Notes: generated by a model not told the origin, from the letters alone. Shown: positions 51,431-61,544, numbered from the stretch's first letter. The stretch: DNA of 64,000 bases from Corynebacterium pseudodiphtheriticum DSM 44287 (GCF_000688415.1 NZ_JIAH01000002.1:1-64000), one strand, 5' to 3'. Program-made: numbers and translations.

Positions 51431-51602
51431 TAGTGGGGCGTGAATATGTAACGTGATTTATGCGACAGCCTGCCTTATAGTTGCTTAGCAGTTGTCTCGG
51501 AATTTGTTGAGAAATGCTGGGAACGGCAAAAACAGCAAAAACAACAAAAACAACAAAGAGAACACACCCCAGAATTGAAGAACAGCTACAAGGAGAGCGG
51601 CG

Positions 51603-53621
51603 ATGGCGGAAAACGACGCAGAAGGCGCGGGCACGAAAGCCAAGCGCATCCTGCGGGAGGTGACGTACCCGCACAATATTCACCCCGCGATGGTGCCGGG
51701 CGTGTCTGTGGAGGATCAAAAGATCCGGTATCGCGTCGACAAGCCCATGCTCACCGTGGTGGGTGGCTTGGTTGTGGCGTTCATCCTGTGGGGCGTGCTG
51801 GCGCCGGAGCAAGTTTTCGACGTGTCATCCACGGCGCTGGATTGGATCATGACCAACCTGGGCTGGGTGTTCACCATGATCGCCGTGGTGCTGTTCTTCA
51901 TTCTGCTGGTGCTCGCGTTCTCCAAATACGGCCGCATCCCGCTGGGGTTGGACGACGAAAATCCGGAGTATTCCACGCTGTCCTGGGCAGCGATGCTGTT
52001 TGCGGCTGGTATTGGTATTGGCATTATTTTCTTCGGGCCGTATGAGCCGCTCAGTCACTATTTATCCCCACGGCCGGGCGCGTATGAGGCCGCCAGCGAA
52101 GAAGCAATCAAGGGTGCAATGGTGCAGTCGACGCTGCACTGGGGCGCGAGTGCCTGGGCGATTTATGGAATCGTCGGCTTGTGCGTCGCCTATGTTTCTT
52201 TCCGACGCGGGCGGGTACCGCTGATGAGCTCGATTATGCTGCCGCTGCTGGGCAATAGGTCGACGGATTCGCTGCCAGCGCGCATTATTGATGGTTTGGC
52301 GATCATTGCCACGCTATTCGGTACCGCCGCCACATTGGGTATTGGATCTTTGCAGATCGCCAGCGGGTTCGAAGTGGTTTCGGGCTGGTCGACGGCGGGC
52401 AATACGGTTGCGTTGATCATCATCATGGTGCTGACCATTGCTACGATCGCCTCGGCGGTTTCCGGCGTGGCTAAAGGCATCCGGGTGCTGTCGAATATTA
52501 ATTTGGTGCTCTCGATTGGAATCGCGGTGTTCTTCTTTGTCGTTGGCCCGACCGCGTTTTTGATGAATGCACTGCCAGCGGTGATGATCGAGTATTTCGC
52601 ATCGTTCGGTGATGCGATGTCTGCGCACATGGGCGAAGGCGAAGAGATGCAGGCGTTCTTGTCTGCCTGGACCACGTTCTACTGGGCGTGGTGGATTTCC
52701 TGGGCGCCATTCGTCGGAGTGTTCGTCGCCAAGATTTCGCGTGGGCGCACCATCCGCCAGTTTGTGCTGGGTGTGTTGTTTATTCCGTCGACTATCATCA
52801 TGACGGCGTTTGCTGTGCTGGGTGGTACGACGATTTGGCTGCAAAACCGTGATCATTCGATCGCACCTGATGGCACGGCAGATACGATGCCGGCACCAGA
52901 AGAGATTTTCTTTGTGGTGCTAGACCAGTTGCCAGGTGCGCACATTATTGCGCCGATCATCATCGTGGTGCTGATTATTTTCTTCGTGACGACGGCAGAT
53001 TCGGCGTCATTGGTGAACTCGCAGCTATCACAAAAAGGTAACCCTAACCCGAACCCGTGGATTACGACATTCTGGGTTTTATGTATGGCTGGTATCGCCG
53101 TAGTGATTTTGCTTTCGGGCGGACAGGACGCGCTACGCGGTATGCAGAACCTGGTGGTGGTTACGGCGTTGCCGTTCGCGTTCATTTTGATTTTGATGTC
53201 AGTGGCATTGTTCAAAGAGCTGCGGAATGACCCATTTACCGTGCGCCGGATTTATGGCGACCGCTTGGTGGCGAATTCGGTAAAACAAGGCGTGTCGAAA
53301 TACGGCGACAACTTTGCGTTGTCGATTGAGGAATGCCCACCGGATAGCGATTATTCTGCTGGTGGTAACTGGGATTCGCATGCCACCGAGAATGTTGGGT
53401 GGTACACGCGCACCGACGAGCAGGGGCGCGCCATTGAATACGATTACGAGACCGGCGAGTACCTGGAAGACGTAGAGCCGTACGAAGCGACTGAACGTGC
53501 TGCACGTGGGATAGCCGAGCAGGTTGCGGTGGACGACGGGGGTGTCGCTGACGACGCTGGCGATACTGACGACGCTGGTGGCGCTGGCGATACGGGGTCT
53601 AGAAACTCTAGCGGGTCTTAA
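51603..53621 (+). CDS. BCCT-family compatible-solute transporter
   Basis: A 672-residue transporter for betaine, choline, carnitine or ectoine, with 12 helices in the first 550 residues. The BCCT signature region [20 protein letters not shown] holds the aromatic box and the interior of helix 8. The C-terminal tail of about 100 residues is very acidic ([16 protein letters not shown]), unlike the basic osmosensing tail of C. glutamicum BetP. AAGGAGAG precedes ATG 51603. The upstream DNA is rich in AAAAACAAC runs (51525-51560). Its stop overlaps the yoeB stop by 4 nt (convergent). Substrate undecided. Confidence 0.9.
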   Translation: MAENDAEGAGTKAKRILREVTYPHNIHPAMVPGVSVEDQKIRYRVDKPMLTVVGGLVVAFILWGVLAPEQVFDVSSTALDWIMTNLGWVFTMIAVVLFFILLVLAFSKYGRIPLGLDDENPEYSTLSWAAMLFAAGIGIGIIFFGPYEPLSHYLSPRPGAYEAASEEAIKGAMVQSTLHWGASAWAIYGIVGLCVAYVSFRRGRVPLMSSIMLPLLGNRSTDSLPARIIDGLAIIATLFGTAATLGIGSLQIASGFEVVSGWSTAGNTVALIIIMVLTIATIASAVSGVAKGIRVLSNINLVLSIGIAVFFFVVGPTAFLMNALPAVMIEYFASFGDAMSAHMGEGEEMQAFLSAWTTFYWAWWISWAPFVGVFVAKISRGRTIRQFVLGVLFIPSTIIMTAFAVLGGTTIWLQNRDHSIAPDGTADTMPAPEEIFFVVLDQLPGAHIIAPIIIVVLIIFFVTTADSASLVNSQLSQKGNPNPNPWITTFWVLCMAGIAVVILLSGGQDALRGMQNLVVVTALPFAFILILMSVALFKELRNDPFTVRRIYGDRLVANSVKQGVSKYGDNFALSIEECPPDSDYSAGGNWDSHATENVGWYTRTDEQGRAIEYDYETGEYLEDVEPYEATERAARGIAEQVAVDDGGVADDAGDTDDAGGAGDTGSRNSSGS

Positions 53622-53878
53622 CGCCCATAGTGGTATCTGCAGGAAGCAATGCGAAGTTCATCGCCGAAAATTTTATAAACTAGCCGGTGCTCATCTGTGA
53701 TTCTCCGCGACCAATAACCTTGAAATCCGTGTTTGAGTGGTTCTGGTTTGCCGATGCCGGAGTTTCCATTTCGTTGAATCTCTTTGATTAATCTGTTGAT
53801 ACGTTTGAGGACCTTTCGGTCTTCGGTCTGCCACCAGATGTAATCTTCCCAGGCTGATTCAGTCCAGACTAGTTTCAT
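53618..53878 (-). CDS. yoeB: YoeB-family toxin, ribosome-dependent mRNA interferase
   Basis: An 86-residue Txe/YoeB toxin that cleaves mRNA at the ribosomal A site. The expected residues are present: the [17 protein letters not shown] core and the C-terminal HYGR with catalytic His-Tyr. It starts 4 nt inside the antitoxin's 3' end (ATGA), so production is coupled to the antitoxin. Confidence 0.92.
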   Translation of the reverse strand: MKLVWTESAWEDYIWWQTEDRKVLKRINRLIKEIQRNGNSGIGKPEPLKHGFQGYWSRRITDEHRLVYKIFGDELRIASCRYHYGR

Positions 53879-54126
53879 TCGAGTAAATCCCGTTGAATGC
53901 CTTCGCCATTTTCGAGCTGTTCGATCGAGGCTAATAGTCGGCGAGCGTTAGCCGGGCTTTTGAGTAGGTATGCGGTTTCCTTTAATGATTCATAATCATC
54001 AAGTGAGACGACCACTACCGGCTCGTGTCCTGCGCGTGTAATGATGACTTCTTCACGATCATCAGTAACGGTATCAAGCATCTCAGCATAGCGTGCTCGT
54101 GAATCGGAATAAGACATGGTTTTCAT
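53875..54126 (-). CDS. yefM: YefM/Phd-family antitoxin
   Basis: An 83-residue antitoxin and autorepressor. The N-terminal domain [20 protein letters not shown] and [24 protein letters not shown] are the Phd/YefM core; the C-terminal helices bind YoeB. ATG 54126 follows GAGGT; a GTG two codons earlier (54132) is possible. It is divergent from the TDT gene, so its autorepression could affect that neighbour. Confidence 0.92.
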   Translation of the reverse strand: MKTMSYSDSRARYAEMLDTVTDDREEVIITRAGHEPVVVVSLDDYESLKETAYLLKSPANARRLLASIEQLENGEGIQRDLLE

Positions 54127-54214
54127 GGGCACCTCACTCTCTCATTTACCTGTACAGAAAATTGTACGCTGGTGCTTTTACGTTTGCAATCTTTGTGCTC
54201 CTACAATGAAGCAG

Positions 54215-55279
54215 GTGACTGAATCGCCGCACCTGCACCACGAACCACCCGAAGCGAAAACGGCACGTGCCCCGCAGCAAAAATCAACGATGACCCTGCC
54301 ACCAGCCGGGCCCGCATGGGCTGCTGCGGTGATGGGCAGTGCCTCGCTCGCGCAGGTCGTAGAAATCTACTGGGGTGTCAGCGGTGCCGGGCACCCCGCC
54401 GCGGTGGCGTGGTATTTCATCGGGACGGCCATGCTGGTGTGGATCATTGCGGGGTTTGTGCGGCACCGCAACCCGCAGTTTGTGCCCGAACACCTCCCGG
54501 CGTGGGCGATGACGGCGATGGGGATTCTTGCGTTGTCGATGGCGACGTCTGTGGTGCTCGGCTGGTGGTGGTTACATACTGTCTACTGGGCAATCGGCAC
54601 GGTGCTGGCTTTCGTGGTTTCGATTCGTTACCTGTTCCACCTAGTGCATTTGCCCAGGGCTGAATATTCTTCGGTGAATTTCACGTGGTCATTGCCGTTG
54701 CTCGCGCCGGTGGTGAACGCGGCGTCGGCGGGAATGCTCGCCCGGCATATCACCGATGCCGGTGGTAGCGGCACACTATCGTTTCTTGTGCACGCTATCG
54801 GCGTAGTCGGTTTGTTGCTGGTGTTGGTGACAGCTGTGCCGTTGCTGGTGGCGATTTATAGTGGGTTGGGGCGGAAGAAACTAAAAATACCGCCGAATTT
54901 CATCACTATTTATTGGATCCCGCTCGGGTTGGTCGGTCAGGCTACGGCCGCGGCGCAGTTGTTGGGGCGCAGCGAACCATGGGGCAGTATTGCCTACGGT
55001 TTTGGCGTGGTGGCCATGGTAATCGGCATTCCCGTAGTGATTATTGCGGCCTCGAAACACTGGCCACAAGTATTCCGCAATTCCATGGCGTATAACCCGA
55101 CCTGGTGGTCCTGCGTGTTCCCGTTGGGAACTGTGGTCTCGGGCCTTAACCACATGAATAACGCCAGCGGCCAAGCCGTGTGGATTGGCATCGGTAATGT
55201 GCTGTTGTTGCTGCTCATTGCGCACTGGTGCTGGGCGTTTTTCGGTGGTGTGCGTTATGTTCAGCAGCGGCGCGGTTAG
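54215..55279 (+). CDS. TDT-family transporter (TehA/SLAC1 type), first paralogue
   Basis: A 354-residue membrane protein with about ten helices, of the tellurite-resistance/dicarboxylate transporter family. The N-terminus has HLHHEPPE. The start was set at GTG 54215: a -10 hexamer TACAAT (54202-54207) lies 7 nt upstream, giving a leaderless transcript. An ATG at 54206 overlaps the -10 and is unlikely. The paralogue at 56778-57818 is highly similar over the full length (for example KHWPQVFRNSMAYNPTWWS). Substrate unknown. Confidence 0.8.
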   Translation: MTESPHLHHEPPEAKTARAPQQKSTMTLPPAGPAWAAAVMGSASLAQVVEIYWGVSGAGHPAAVAWYFIGTAMLVWIIAGFVRHRNPQFVPEHLPAWAMTAMGILALSMATSVVLGWWWLHTVYWAIGTVLAFVVSIRYLFHLVHLPRAEYSSVNFTWSLPLLAPVVNAASAGMLARHITDAGGSGTLSFLVHAIGVVGLLLVLVTAVPLLVAIYSGLGRKKLKIPPNFITIYWIPLGLVGQATAAAQLLGRSEPWGSIAYGFGVVAMVIGIPVVIIAASKHWPQVFRNSMAYNPTWWSCVFPLGTVVSGLNHMNNASGQAVWIGIGNVLLLLLIAHWCWAFFGGVRYVQQRRG

Positions 55280-55307
55280 TTCGATCTGCCCGGGGCCCGT
55301 GGACTAA

Positions 55308-56639
55308 TTACTTTTGCCCCACTTGCCACCGTCGCAGACCAACCCATCCCAGCCCCAACACGACCAGCACCACGAACCCGCCGGAAGCCACCGCCGCCGC
55401 GCTATAAAAATTCACAAACACTGAGGCCACAGCCAATACCCCGATCGCCCCTATGCGCCCGACGACGCCCACCAGCGAGGTCACAGCACCGATGCGTTCC
55501 ACTGACGACGCCCGCCGCACCCCGAAGGCGGAATAGTTGGCAAAAACGATCAGTAAAAACGCCAGCGCCCCGTAAAACACCAGGTATACCCAGCCGTCGA
55601 CAAGATACGACAGCCACGCCAACCCCGGGAACGCCACCACACCGGCAACCACGAGCGCGCGCCGCTGGAACAGCACCTCCGGGCGAATAAAAGAAGCACC
55701 AAACGCCATCCCGATAAACAGCAAATATAAAAACAGCAGGTGCGACTCTCCGAAGCCCTTTTCCAAGCCGACGGCCTGCCACAATTGAAAATGCAACTGT
55801 AAAAACGCCTGCGCGATCACCGCAAGCAGCAAAAATTGCCGCAACGCCGCCGAATCCCGCATCTCCTCCACGGTGGCACGCGCGTGTGATCTCAGCTCCT
55901 GCCACAGCCTGCGCGCACCGCCAATCCGTGCAGCATCATGCTTGTCGACGCTCGCCCCGGCTTCATTCCCGCCGACGGTTGCTACCTTGTGTTGCTCCGG
56001 GATCCGGAAGAACAGCGCAATCGTGACGACGGAAATCACCGTGGCTCCAACAGAAATGAAATAAATATTCGCGCCCATCGATAAATACAGCAGCGCGCCG
56101 ATGGTGCTGCCGATCATCATGCCGAGGTACGCACTTTGCCCTTCCTTGCGCACCAACCAGGAAATACGTGATTCAACATGATCCGGCTCACCCACCGTGC
56201 CTGCTGGGCCCTGCCTTTTTGCATTGTTGATCAGCGCGGCATCCAGGGTGCCGGACTCTAAGGCCGTCGCCAAGCCATAAACGATCCAGGCCAGCAGCAT
56301 CAACGGAAAGCCGTGCCCGAAAATCACCATCAGAAAGAATATGCAGAACACGAGGCGGGAAATAAAATACAGCGTGCGGCGGCTGATCATGTCTGCGATG
56401 GAGCCCGAGGGGAATTCGAAAAGCAATACCGCGACGCTAAAACCGGCCTGGACTAGCAGGATCTGCGACAGGCTTAATCCCTTGTCCAGCAGCAGTGGCG
56501 TCAAAATCGCGTGCGGGACCGTCAGCGCGAGGTTCATGAGAAACTCGGCGGCAAAAAATGGCGTGGCGACGTCGGCAAGAACGCGCAGCTGCTCCCCGGA
56601 CTGCATGCGCCCTTGCTGGTTGGTTTTCGGTCGCGCCAC
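55308..56639 (-). CDS. MFS transporter
   Basis: A 443-residue permease with 12 predicted helices. The motif A-like region reads FPSGSIADMISRRTLYF. It lies on the opposite strand between two TDT paralogues. GTG 56639 was chosen (MARPKTNQQGRM) because AAGGA lies 6 nt upstream; a longer frame to 57041 runs through the antisense of the second TDT gene and is rejected. A hydrophilic insertion of about 40 residues (near residue 195) separates the halves. Substrate unknown. Confidence 0.82.
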   Translation of the reverse strand: MARPKTNQQGRMQSGEQLRVLADVATPFFAAEFLMNLALTVPHAILTPLLLDKGLSLSQILLVQAGFSVAVLLFEFPSGSIADMISRRTLYFISRLVFCIFFLMVIFGHGFPLMLLAWIVYGLATALESGTLDAALINNAKRQGPAGTVGEPDHVESRISWLVRKEGQSAYLGMMIGSTIGALLYLSMGANIYFISVGATVISVVTIALFFRIPEQHKVATVGGNEAGASVDKHDAARIGGARRLWQELRSHARATVEEMRDSAALRQFLLLAVIAQAFLQLHFQLWQAVGLEKGFGESHLLFLYLLFIGMAFGASFIRPEVLFQRRALVVAGVVAFPGLAWLSYLVDGWVYLVFYGALAFLLIVFANYSAFGVRRASSVERIGAVTSLVGVVGRIGAIGVLAVASVFVNFYSAAAVASGGFVVLVVLGLGWVGLRRWQVGQK

Positions 56640-56777
56640 GGTGGTCCTTATTGCTGAGTTTTGCCTATCGTGATCATCTGATTGATAGAACAATAGCACT
56701 GTGACCGGAGTAAACAATAGTTGATGAAAATTAGGCCCGACGTTGCTGTGATGTAGATCGCGTCTAGAGTGGGGTGG

Positions 56778-57818
56778 GTGACTACAACGCCGCACTTGCA
56801 CCATGAACCGCCCGCGCCACGGCAGAAACACGCTGCACTGAGCCTGCCGCCCGCTGGCCCCGGGTGGGCTGCGTCTGTGATGGGGACGGCGGCGCTCGCA
56901 CTGGGCGCTGAAGCCTACTGGGGAGCTAACGCCTTCGGTCACGCAGCGGCGGTGGCCTGGTATTTCGTTGCGACGGCCATGCTGGCTTGGGTGACTGCCG
57001 GATTTGTCCGACACCGCAACCCGCCGTTTGTAGCGGAGCACCTCCCGGCCTGGGCGATGACCGCCATGGGGATGCTTTCGCTGTCAATGGGTACCTCCGC
57101 GGTTCTTGGCTGGTGGTGGTTGCACACCGTCTACTGGATTTTCGGTACTGCGCTCGCCTTCGTGGTGACTGTCCGGTACCTGGTCTATTTGCCGAGCGCG
57201 CAGTATTCGGCGGCCAACTTCACCTGGGCGTTACCGCTGCTTGCGCCTGCCGTGGCCGGAGCCCCGGCGGGAACACTGTCCCAGCACATCACTGATACCG
57301 GTGGTAACGGAACGTTGTCGTTTCTTGTGCATGCCATTGGCGTAGTGGGGCTGTTGATGCCGCTGATTACAGCGGTCCCGGTGTTGATAGCGGTGTATAT
57401 CGGCCTGGCCCGACAGAAATTAAAAATGCCGCTGAACTTCACCACCATTTATTGGATTCCCCTCGGCGTGATTGGCCAGACCACAGCCGGGGCGCAGTTG
57501 CTGGGGCACAGCGCACCCTGGGATCATTTTGCCTACGTATCCGGTGTGGTGCTCATGGTGATCGGCATACCGGTACTGCTCATCGCGGCCTCGAAACACT
57601 GGCCGCAAGTATTCCGCAATTCCATGGCATATAACCCCACCTGGTGGTCCTGCGTATTCCCGGTGGGAACGGTGGTCTCGGGCTTGAATCAACTGACTAA
57701 CGCCAGCGGCCATAACGCTTGGATGATCGTCGGCACCCCAATGCTGCTCTTGCTTATTGCGCACTGGTGCTGGGCGTTTTTCGGCGGTGTGCTGTACGTG
57801 CAGCAGCGGCGCGGGTGA
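56778..57818 (+). CDS. TDT-family transporter, second paralogue
   Basis: A 346-residue paralogue of 54215-55279. The same order of helices and the same WWWLHTVYW and KHWPQVFRNSMAYNPTWW stretches are seen. GTG 56778 is 7 nt after the -10-like TAGAGT (56765-56770), the same distance as in the first paralogue, so it too is probably leaderless. The two have separate promoters. A duplication is likely, followed by divergence and partial conversion in the 3' third, where DNA identity is highest. Confidence 0.8.
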   Translation: MTTTPHLHHEPPAPRQKHAALSLPPAGPGWAASVMGTAALALGAEAYWGANAFGHAAAVAWYFVATAMLAWVTAGFVRHRNPPFVAEHLPAWAMTAMGMLSLSMGTSAVLGWWWLHTVYWIFGTALAFVVTVRYLVYLPSAQYSAANFTWALPLLAPAVAGAPAGTLSQHITDTGGNGTLSFLVHAIGVVGLLMPLITAVPVLIAVYIGLARQKLKMPLNFTTIYWIPLGVIGQTTAGAQLLGHSAPWDHFAYVSGVVLMVIGIPVLLIAASKHWPQVFRNSMAYNPTWWSCVFPVGTVVSGLNQLTNASGHNAWMIVGTPMLLLLIAHWCWAFFGGVLYVQQRRG

Positions 57819-57836
57819 TCGGGTAATTCGTAACCC

Positions 57837-58568
57837 CTACTTCACATCGAGCTTTTGGTTGGCGAGAAAGCCCAGCCCACACAGCACGACCAGCCAGCCA
57901 ATAAGCACTGCGGCACCAGCCCAGCCGGTGTGGATGTAGTCGTAGAAAGCGAAGCCGGTGGTCAACGATTCAAAGGTGGTGTTAGGCAGCAATTGGGCGA
58001 CTGGGCGTAGGAATTCGTAGATCATCGCGGCAGAGGCCAGCAGTTGCTCGACGATCAGCATCCAGACGATCGGTAGCCCGACCGCCGCGATCTGCGAACG
58101 CACCAGCGCGGCCAAACCAACCGCAGCCACGGCATACAACGGGTAACCAATGAGCACAGCCCACAGGATGCTGGTGGCTTCACTGGAATCTAGGTGCAAA
58201 CCAAAAACTGGCGCGACCACGAGCGATATCCCGATAGAAACCGCCAGCAACACCAGCACAAACACCCCGGTGACCAGCATTTTTGCCGCTAACCAGTTCC
58301 AACGCTGCGGTTGGGTCAAAAATGCCTGCCCGTGCATGCCGTGCGCCAGATCGCGTGAGGTCGATGCCGCAGCATAGATAATCGCGAGCATCTGAAACAG
58401 CCCCCCGGCAATCAGCAGGTCATTCCAATAAAAATCCGTCGTGGCATCCGAGGCGAACAGCCCCATCAACACGACGGGTCCAACAATCGAACCCACCAGC
58501 AGGATCGCGTAGACCCACGTGCTGCGCAGGCTCGTTAGTTTTGCAATTTCTGAGCGGACTACATTCAT
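57837..58568 (-). CDS. ABC-2 type transporter permease
   Basis: A 243-residue membrane protein with six predicted helices and an N-terminal amphipathic stretch MNVVRSEIAKLTSLRSTW typical of ABC-2 permeases such as those of bacitracin/lantibiotic self-protection exporters. It starts 3 nt after the ATPase stop and is the second gene of the exporter pair. It converges with the TDT gene. Confidence 0.85.
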   Translation of the reverse strand: MNVVRSEIAKLTSLRSTWVYAILLVGSIVGPVVLMGLFASDATTDFYWNDLLIAGGLFQMLAIIYAAASTSRDLAHGMHGQAFLTQPQRWNWLAAKMLVTGVFVLVLLAVSIGISLVVAPVFGLHLDSSEATSILWAVLIGYPLYAVAAVGLAALVRSQIAAVGLPIVWMLIVEQLLASAAMIYEFLRPVAQLLPNTTFESLTTGFAFYDYIHTGWAGAAVLIGWLVVLCGLGFLANQKLDVK

Positions 58569-58571
58569 GGT

Positions 58572-59504
58572 TTAAGCGCCTTTCCGGGTGGAATATTCTT
58601 GGGCATCGGCGGTAGCAGTCAAGAAACGCTGCTCCAGGTTCTGCGATTCGGTGCGCAGACCAATAATTGGGATTTGGTGTTCGGCAGACAGCTTGCCGAC
58701 GAGCCGGCGGATTTCAATTTCCTCCGTATTTTCCGGAACCTCCAGCGCCAACGCGCCAGCATCCCGCGTCGACACGTCCAACCCGGCTGATTGCAAACGC
58801 TGCGTGAGCTTGTCGACGTCGTCGCCACCGGTTTCCACCACCACTTTGGTGCCGCCGCGCAGAAATTCCTCCATGCTGTATTCGCCGATCATCTCACCGC
58901 GACCAATCACCACTAGGCGGTCGGCGGTCTGCTCCATCTCGGAAAGCAAGTGCGAGGAAACCAGCACCGCGCGGCCTTCGCTAGCGAGGTGGCGGATGGT
59001 GTGCCGCATCCAGCTCACACCTTCTGGGTCCAGGCCGTTGACTGGCTCGTCGAGGATCAGGTGTTTCGGATCACCCAACAACGCGCCGGCCAAACCGAGG
59101 CGTTGTTTCATGCCCAGTGAGTATCCGCCGATCTTTTTGTTCGCGGCATCAGAAAGGCCCACGATTTCCAGGCATTCGTCGACACGGGCAGCAGAGATTC
59201 CCGCGCCGTAGGCCAGCACCCGCAAGTGCGCGCGCCCGCTGCGGCCCGGGTTAAACCAGGTGGCTTCCAGCAAAGCGCCGACCTGCGCGGGTTTGTTGCG
59301 CACCCGGGAAAATTCCGTGCCATCCACGAAGGCCTGCCCGCTGCTGGGCTTATCCAACCCGAGGATGCAGCGCATAGACGTCGACTTGCCGGAACCGTTG
59401 GGGCCCAAAAAGCCCGTGACCGACCCGTCGGGGACCTGGAACGTCAAATCTTTGATGGCGGTTTTCGCGCCATACTTTTTGGTTAGTTGTTCAACTGTGA
59501 TCAT
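58572..59504 (-). CDS. ABC transporter ATP-binding protein (BcrA/CcmA type)
   Basis: A 310-residue ATPase. Walker A is GPNGSGKST, the signature SLGMKQRLGLA, and Walker B LILDEPVNGLDP. The C-terminal 90 residues form the small accessory domain found in drug-export ATPases. It acts with the permease encoded behind it. The gene lies directly downstream of a two-component system on the same strand; a 20-bp palindrome in the 86-bp gap (59564-59583) is a candidate response-regulator site. Confidence 0.9.
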   Translation of the reverse strand: MITVEQLTKKYGAKTAIKDLTFQVPDGSVTGFLGPNGSGKSTSMRCILGLDKPSSGQAFVDGTEFSRVRNKPAQVGALLEATWFNPGRSGRAHLRVLAYGAGISAARVDECLEIVGLSDAANKKIGGYSLGMKQRLGLAGALLGDPKHLILDEPVNGLDPEGVSWMRHTIRHLASEGRAVLVSSHLLSEMEQTADRLVVIGRGEMIGEYSMEEFLRGGTKVVVETGGDDVDKLTQRLQSAGLDVSTRDAGALALEVPENTEEIEIRRLVGKLSAEHQIPIIGLRTESQNLEQRFLTATADAQEYSTRKGA

Positions 59505-59563
59505 GCCACCAGTATGGCAGTAGCTGCTAGCCGTGTATATAGTGCTGTGGGTGGAAATTTAGG

Positions 59564-59583
59564 CCTCATACCGGGGTATGAGG
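59564..59583. promoter_or_regulatory. 20-bp palindrome upstream of the ABC exporter
   Basis: CCTCATACC and GGTATGAGG are perfect arms with 2 nt between. It lies 60 nt upstream of the exporter start and 8 nt after the response regulator stop. It could be the LuxR-type regulator's binding site or, less likely, a terminator (no T-run). Confidence 0.6.
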
Positions 59584-59590
59584 TTGCGGT

Positions 59591-60319
59591 TCAGCCCAGC
59601 CCATGATGTACGGCATAGAGTACCGCGTGCACCCGGTCGCGCGAGTTGGTTTTCCGCAAAATGTGGGTGACATGGGTTTTTACCGTCGGCATGGAGACGA
59701 ACAGCTCCTGCGAAATTTCTTGGTTCGACAGCCCGCGGGCCATCAACTGCAAGATTTCTGTCTCGCGCGGGGTAAGCGGTTCTGTTGCGGCGTTGTCGCT
59801 TGCAGAGTTGTCGCTGGAGCGGTGCTGCTTGTCGATGCCCACGCCGCCCGAGCTTCCGGCGTTGCCAGAGCGCATGCTGCGCAACAGGCGGGCGGTGGCT
59901 TTCGGAGAGATGATCGCGGTGGATTCATCCACGGTTCGCACTGCCTGCAGCAGATCTTCCGGTTCGCTGTCTTTGAGCAGGTATCCGCTGGCTCCGGCTT
60001 CGATTGCGCCGACAATATAATCGTCGTTTTCAAACGTCGTCAAGACGATGATTCGCGTATCGGGGTGAATTTTTAAAATTTCACGGGTTGCGGTGATGCC
60101 ATCGGTGTCTGGCATTTGAATATCCATCAACACCACGTCCACCGGATCATTCGCTGCCTGGTTAATAGCCACCGTGCCGTTGTCGGCTTGCCAAGCCACC
60201 GTGATGTCGTCCTGCGAATCCAGCACCATGGCAAAACCGGTGCGCACCAGCGGCTGATCGTCGGCAAGCCCGACCGTGATTGGGCGCGTCGTGTCCATGT
60301 TCATCCTTTGGCCGCTCAT
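59591..60319 (-). CDS. NarL/LuxR-family response regulator
   Basis: A 242-residue regulator. The receiver domain has the phospho-acceptor D66 in VVLMDIQMP and the Lys in YLLKDSEP. The C-terminal LuxR helix-turn-helix reads LTPRETEILQLMARGLSNQEI, with TVKTHVTHIL. A linker of about 30 residues rich in Ser/Asn/Gly separates them. Its ATG overlaps the kinase stop by 4 nt. It probably controls the downstream ABC exporter. Confidence 0.92.
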   Translation of the reverse strand: MSGQRMNMDTTRPITVGLADDQPLVRTGFAMVLDSQDDITVAWQADNGTVAINQAANDPVDVVLMDIQMPDTDGITATREILKIHPDTRIIVLTTFENDDYIVGAIEAGASGYLLKDSEPEDLLQAVRTVDESTAIISPKATARLLRSMRSGNAGSSGGVGIDKQHRSSDNSASDNAATEPLTPRETEILQLMARGLSNQEISQELFVSMPTVKTHVTHILRKTNSRDRVHAVLYAVHHGLG

Positions 60320-61497
60320 GTTGGAATCTCCACCGTGACGTTGAAACCGCCTTCATAATACTGCGAGTCGCCCCAGCGCGCGGTGCCACCATGGATGCGG
60401 GCGCGCTCACGCATGCCCTGCAAACCACGACCGGTAGAATCCACGGCCTCATACACACCGGTTCCTGGAGCATTGTCGACGCTCACGCGTACCGACGAAG
60501 CCGCAGACCAGTCGACTTTCAGGCGCGCGTTGGTGGGCCCGGCATGCTTCATGATGTTAGTCAGTGCCTCCTGCACGATGCGATACACCGTCAATCCACG
60601 GGCAGGGTCTAACTGTCGACGGGTGCCGGTCTCGTGCCAATCGATATGCACGCCACCGCGCTGGGCCTCGTGCAACAATTCTTCGATGCGTTCCAGACCC
60701 GGCGACGAGGATGTCTCGCGGGTGTCATCGTCACGCAAAACACTGAGCAACTGGCGCATTTGCGTCAATGCGTCCCGGCCGGTGTGCGAAATGGTGGTTA
60801 AAGCCTGCAGTGCGGCCTCGGGGTTATGGCGCGCGGCGTAGCGCCCGCCGTCGGCCTGCGCGATAACCGCGGTGAGCGAGTGGGCGACAATATCGTGCAT
60901 CTCGCGCGCAATGCGGGTGCGTTCGGTAACAGCGGCGAGCTCCGCGCGGGCATGGAGTTCTTCTAATCGCAGGCGTCGGCGGCGGCTACGCAGCCCCAAT
61001 TGCCAACACAGCGCGATGGAAAGGAGGGTGATGAAGATGAGCGCGGAATGCAAAACGAAAAACTGTTGCAGGCCAAGGGTGCTATCCAGCCCGAGAATCT
61101 GGTGTAGGAAAAAATAGCTGCGCACCGCGGACAGCACCAGCGTGCCGACGGCGCCGAGCAGCAGCAACGTCACCCAGAGTTTGCGGCGCACCGGCAGGTT
61201 GGCGGCGATGAAATATGCTTGCCAACAGACCACCGCATAGCCCAGCAACGAAAACCCATTGGTGGCAACCGCCAGTACGGTCAGTGTTGCCGCCAATAGC
61301 ATCAGTGTTGGCTCCGGGCGGCGGCGTTGCCACAACAAACCCACCCAGAGCACCGCGGTGATAGCTGCGGTAAGCGCACCCGGGGGCCGGGGAGTAAGAC
61401 CGGGATCGAAATCAACGTCTGCGAGTGACAGCAGCACCAGCAGAGGTGTTTGCACCAGTACTTGGCGCCACAAAGACTTATCCCGCATGAGGCTCAT
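60316..61497 (-). CDS. HisKA_3-type sensor histidine kinase
   Basis: A 393-residue membrane kinase. Five to six N-terminal helices (residues 10-165) form the sensing part without a large outside domain. The phospho-acceptor is H201 in REMHDIVAHSL. The HATPase domain follows, ending GRGLQGMRERARIHGG. This form (intramembrane sensing, LuxR partner, ABC-2 exporter) is common for cell-envelope stress systems in corynebacteria, though the signal here is unknown. Confidence 0.92.
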   Translation of the reverse strand: MSLMRDKSLWRQVLVQTPLLVLLSLADVDFDPGLTPRPPGALTAAITAVLWVGLLWQRRRPEPTLMLLAATLTVLAVATNGFSLLGYAVVCWQAYFIAANLPVRRKLWVTLLLLGAVGTLVLSAVRSYFFLHQILGLDSTLGLQQFFVLHSALIFITLLSIALCWQLGLRSRRRRLRLEELHARAELAAVTERTRIAREMHDIVAHSLTAVIAQADGGRYAARHNPEAALQALTTISHTGRDALTQMRQLLSVLRDDDTRETSSSPGLERIEELLHEAQRGGVHIDWHETGTRRQLDPARGLTVYRIVQEALTNIMKHAGPTNARLKVDWSAASSVRVSVDNAPGTGVYEAVDSTGRGLQGMRERARIHGGTARWGDSQYYEGGFNVTVEIPT

Positions 61498-61544
61498 GCT
61501 GCCAGTCTAGAGCCGTGGCACGAACCTAGAGCCGTGGCACGTAC

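Noticed and set aside
56640-57041. N-terminal extension of the MFS gene
   Set aside because: It would lie antisense to the start of the second TDT gene and lacks membrane character; GTG 56639 has a ribosome site.
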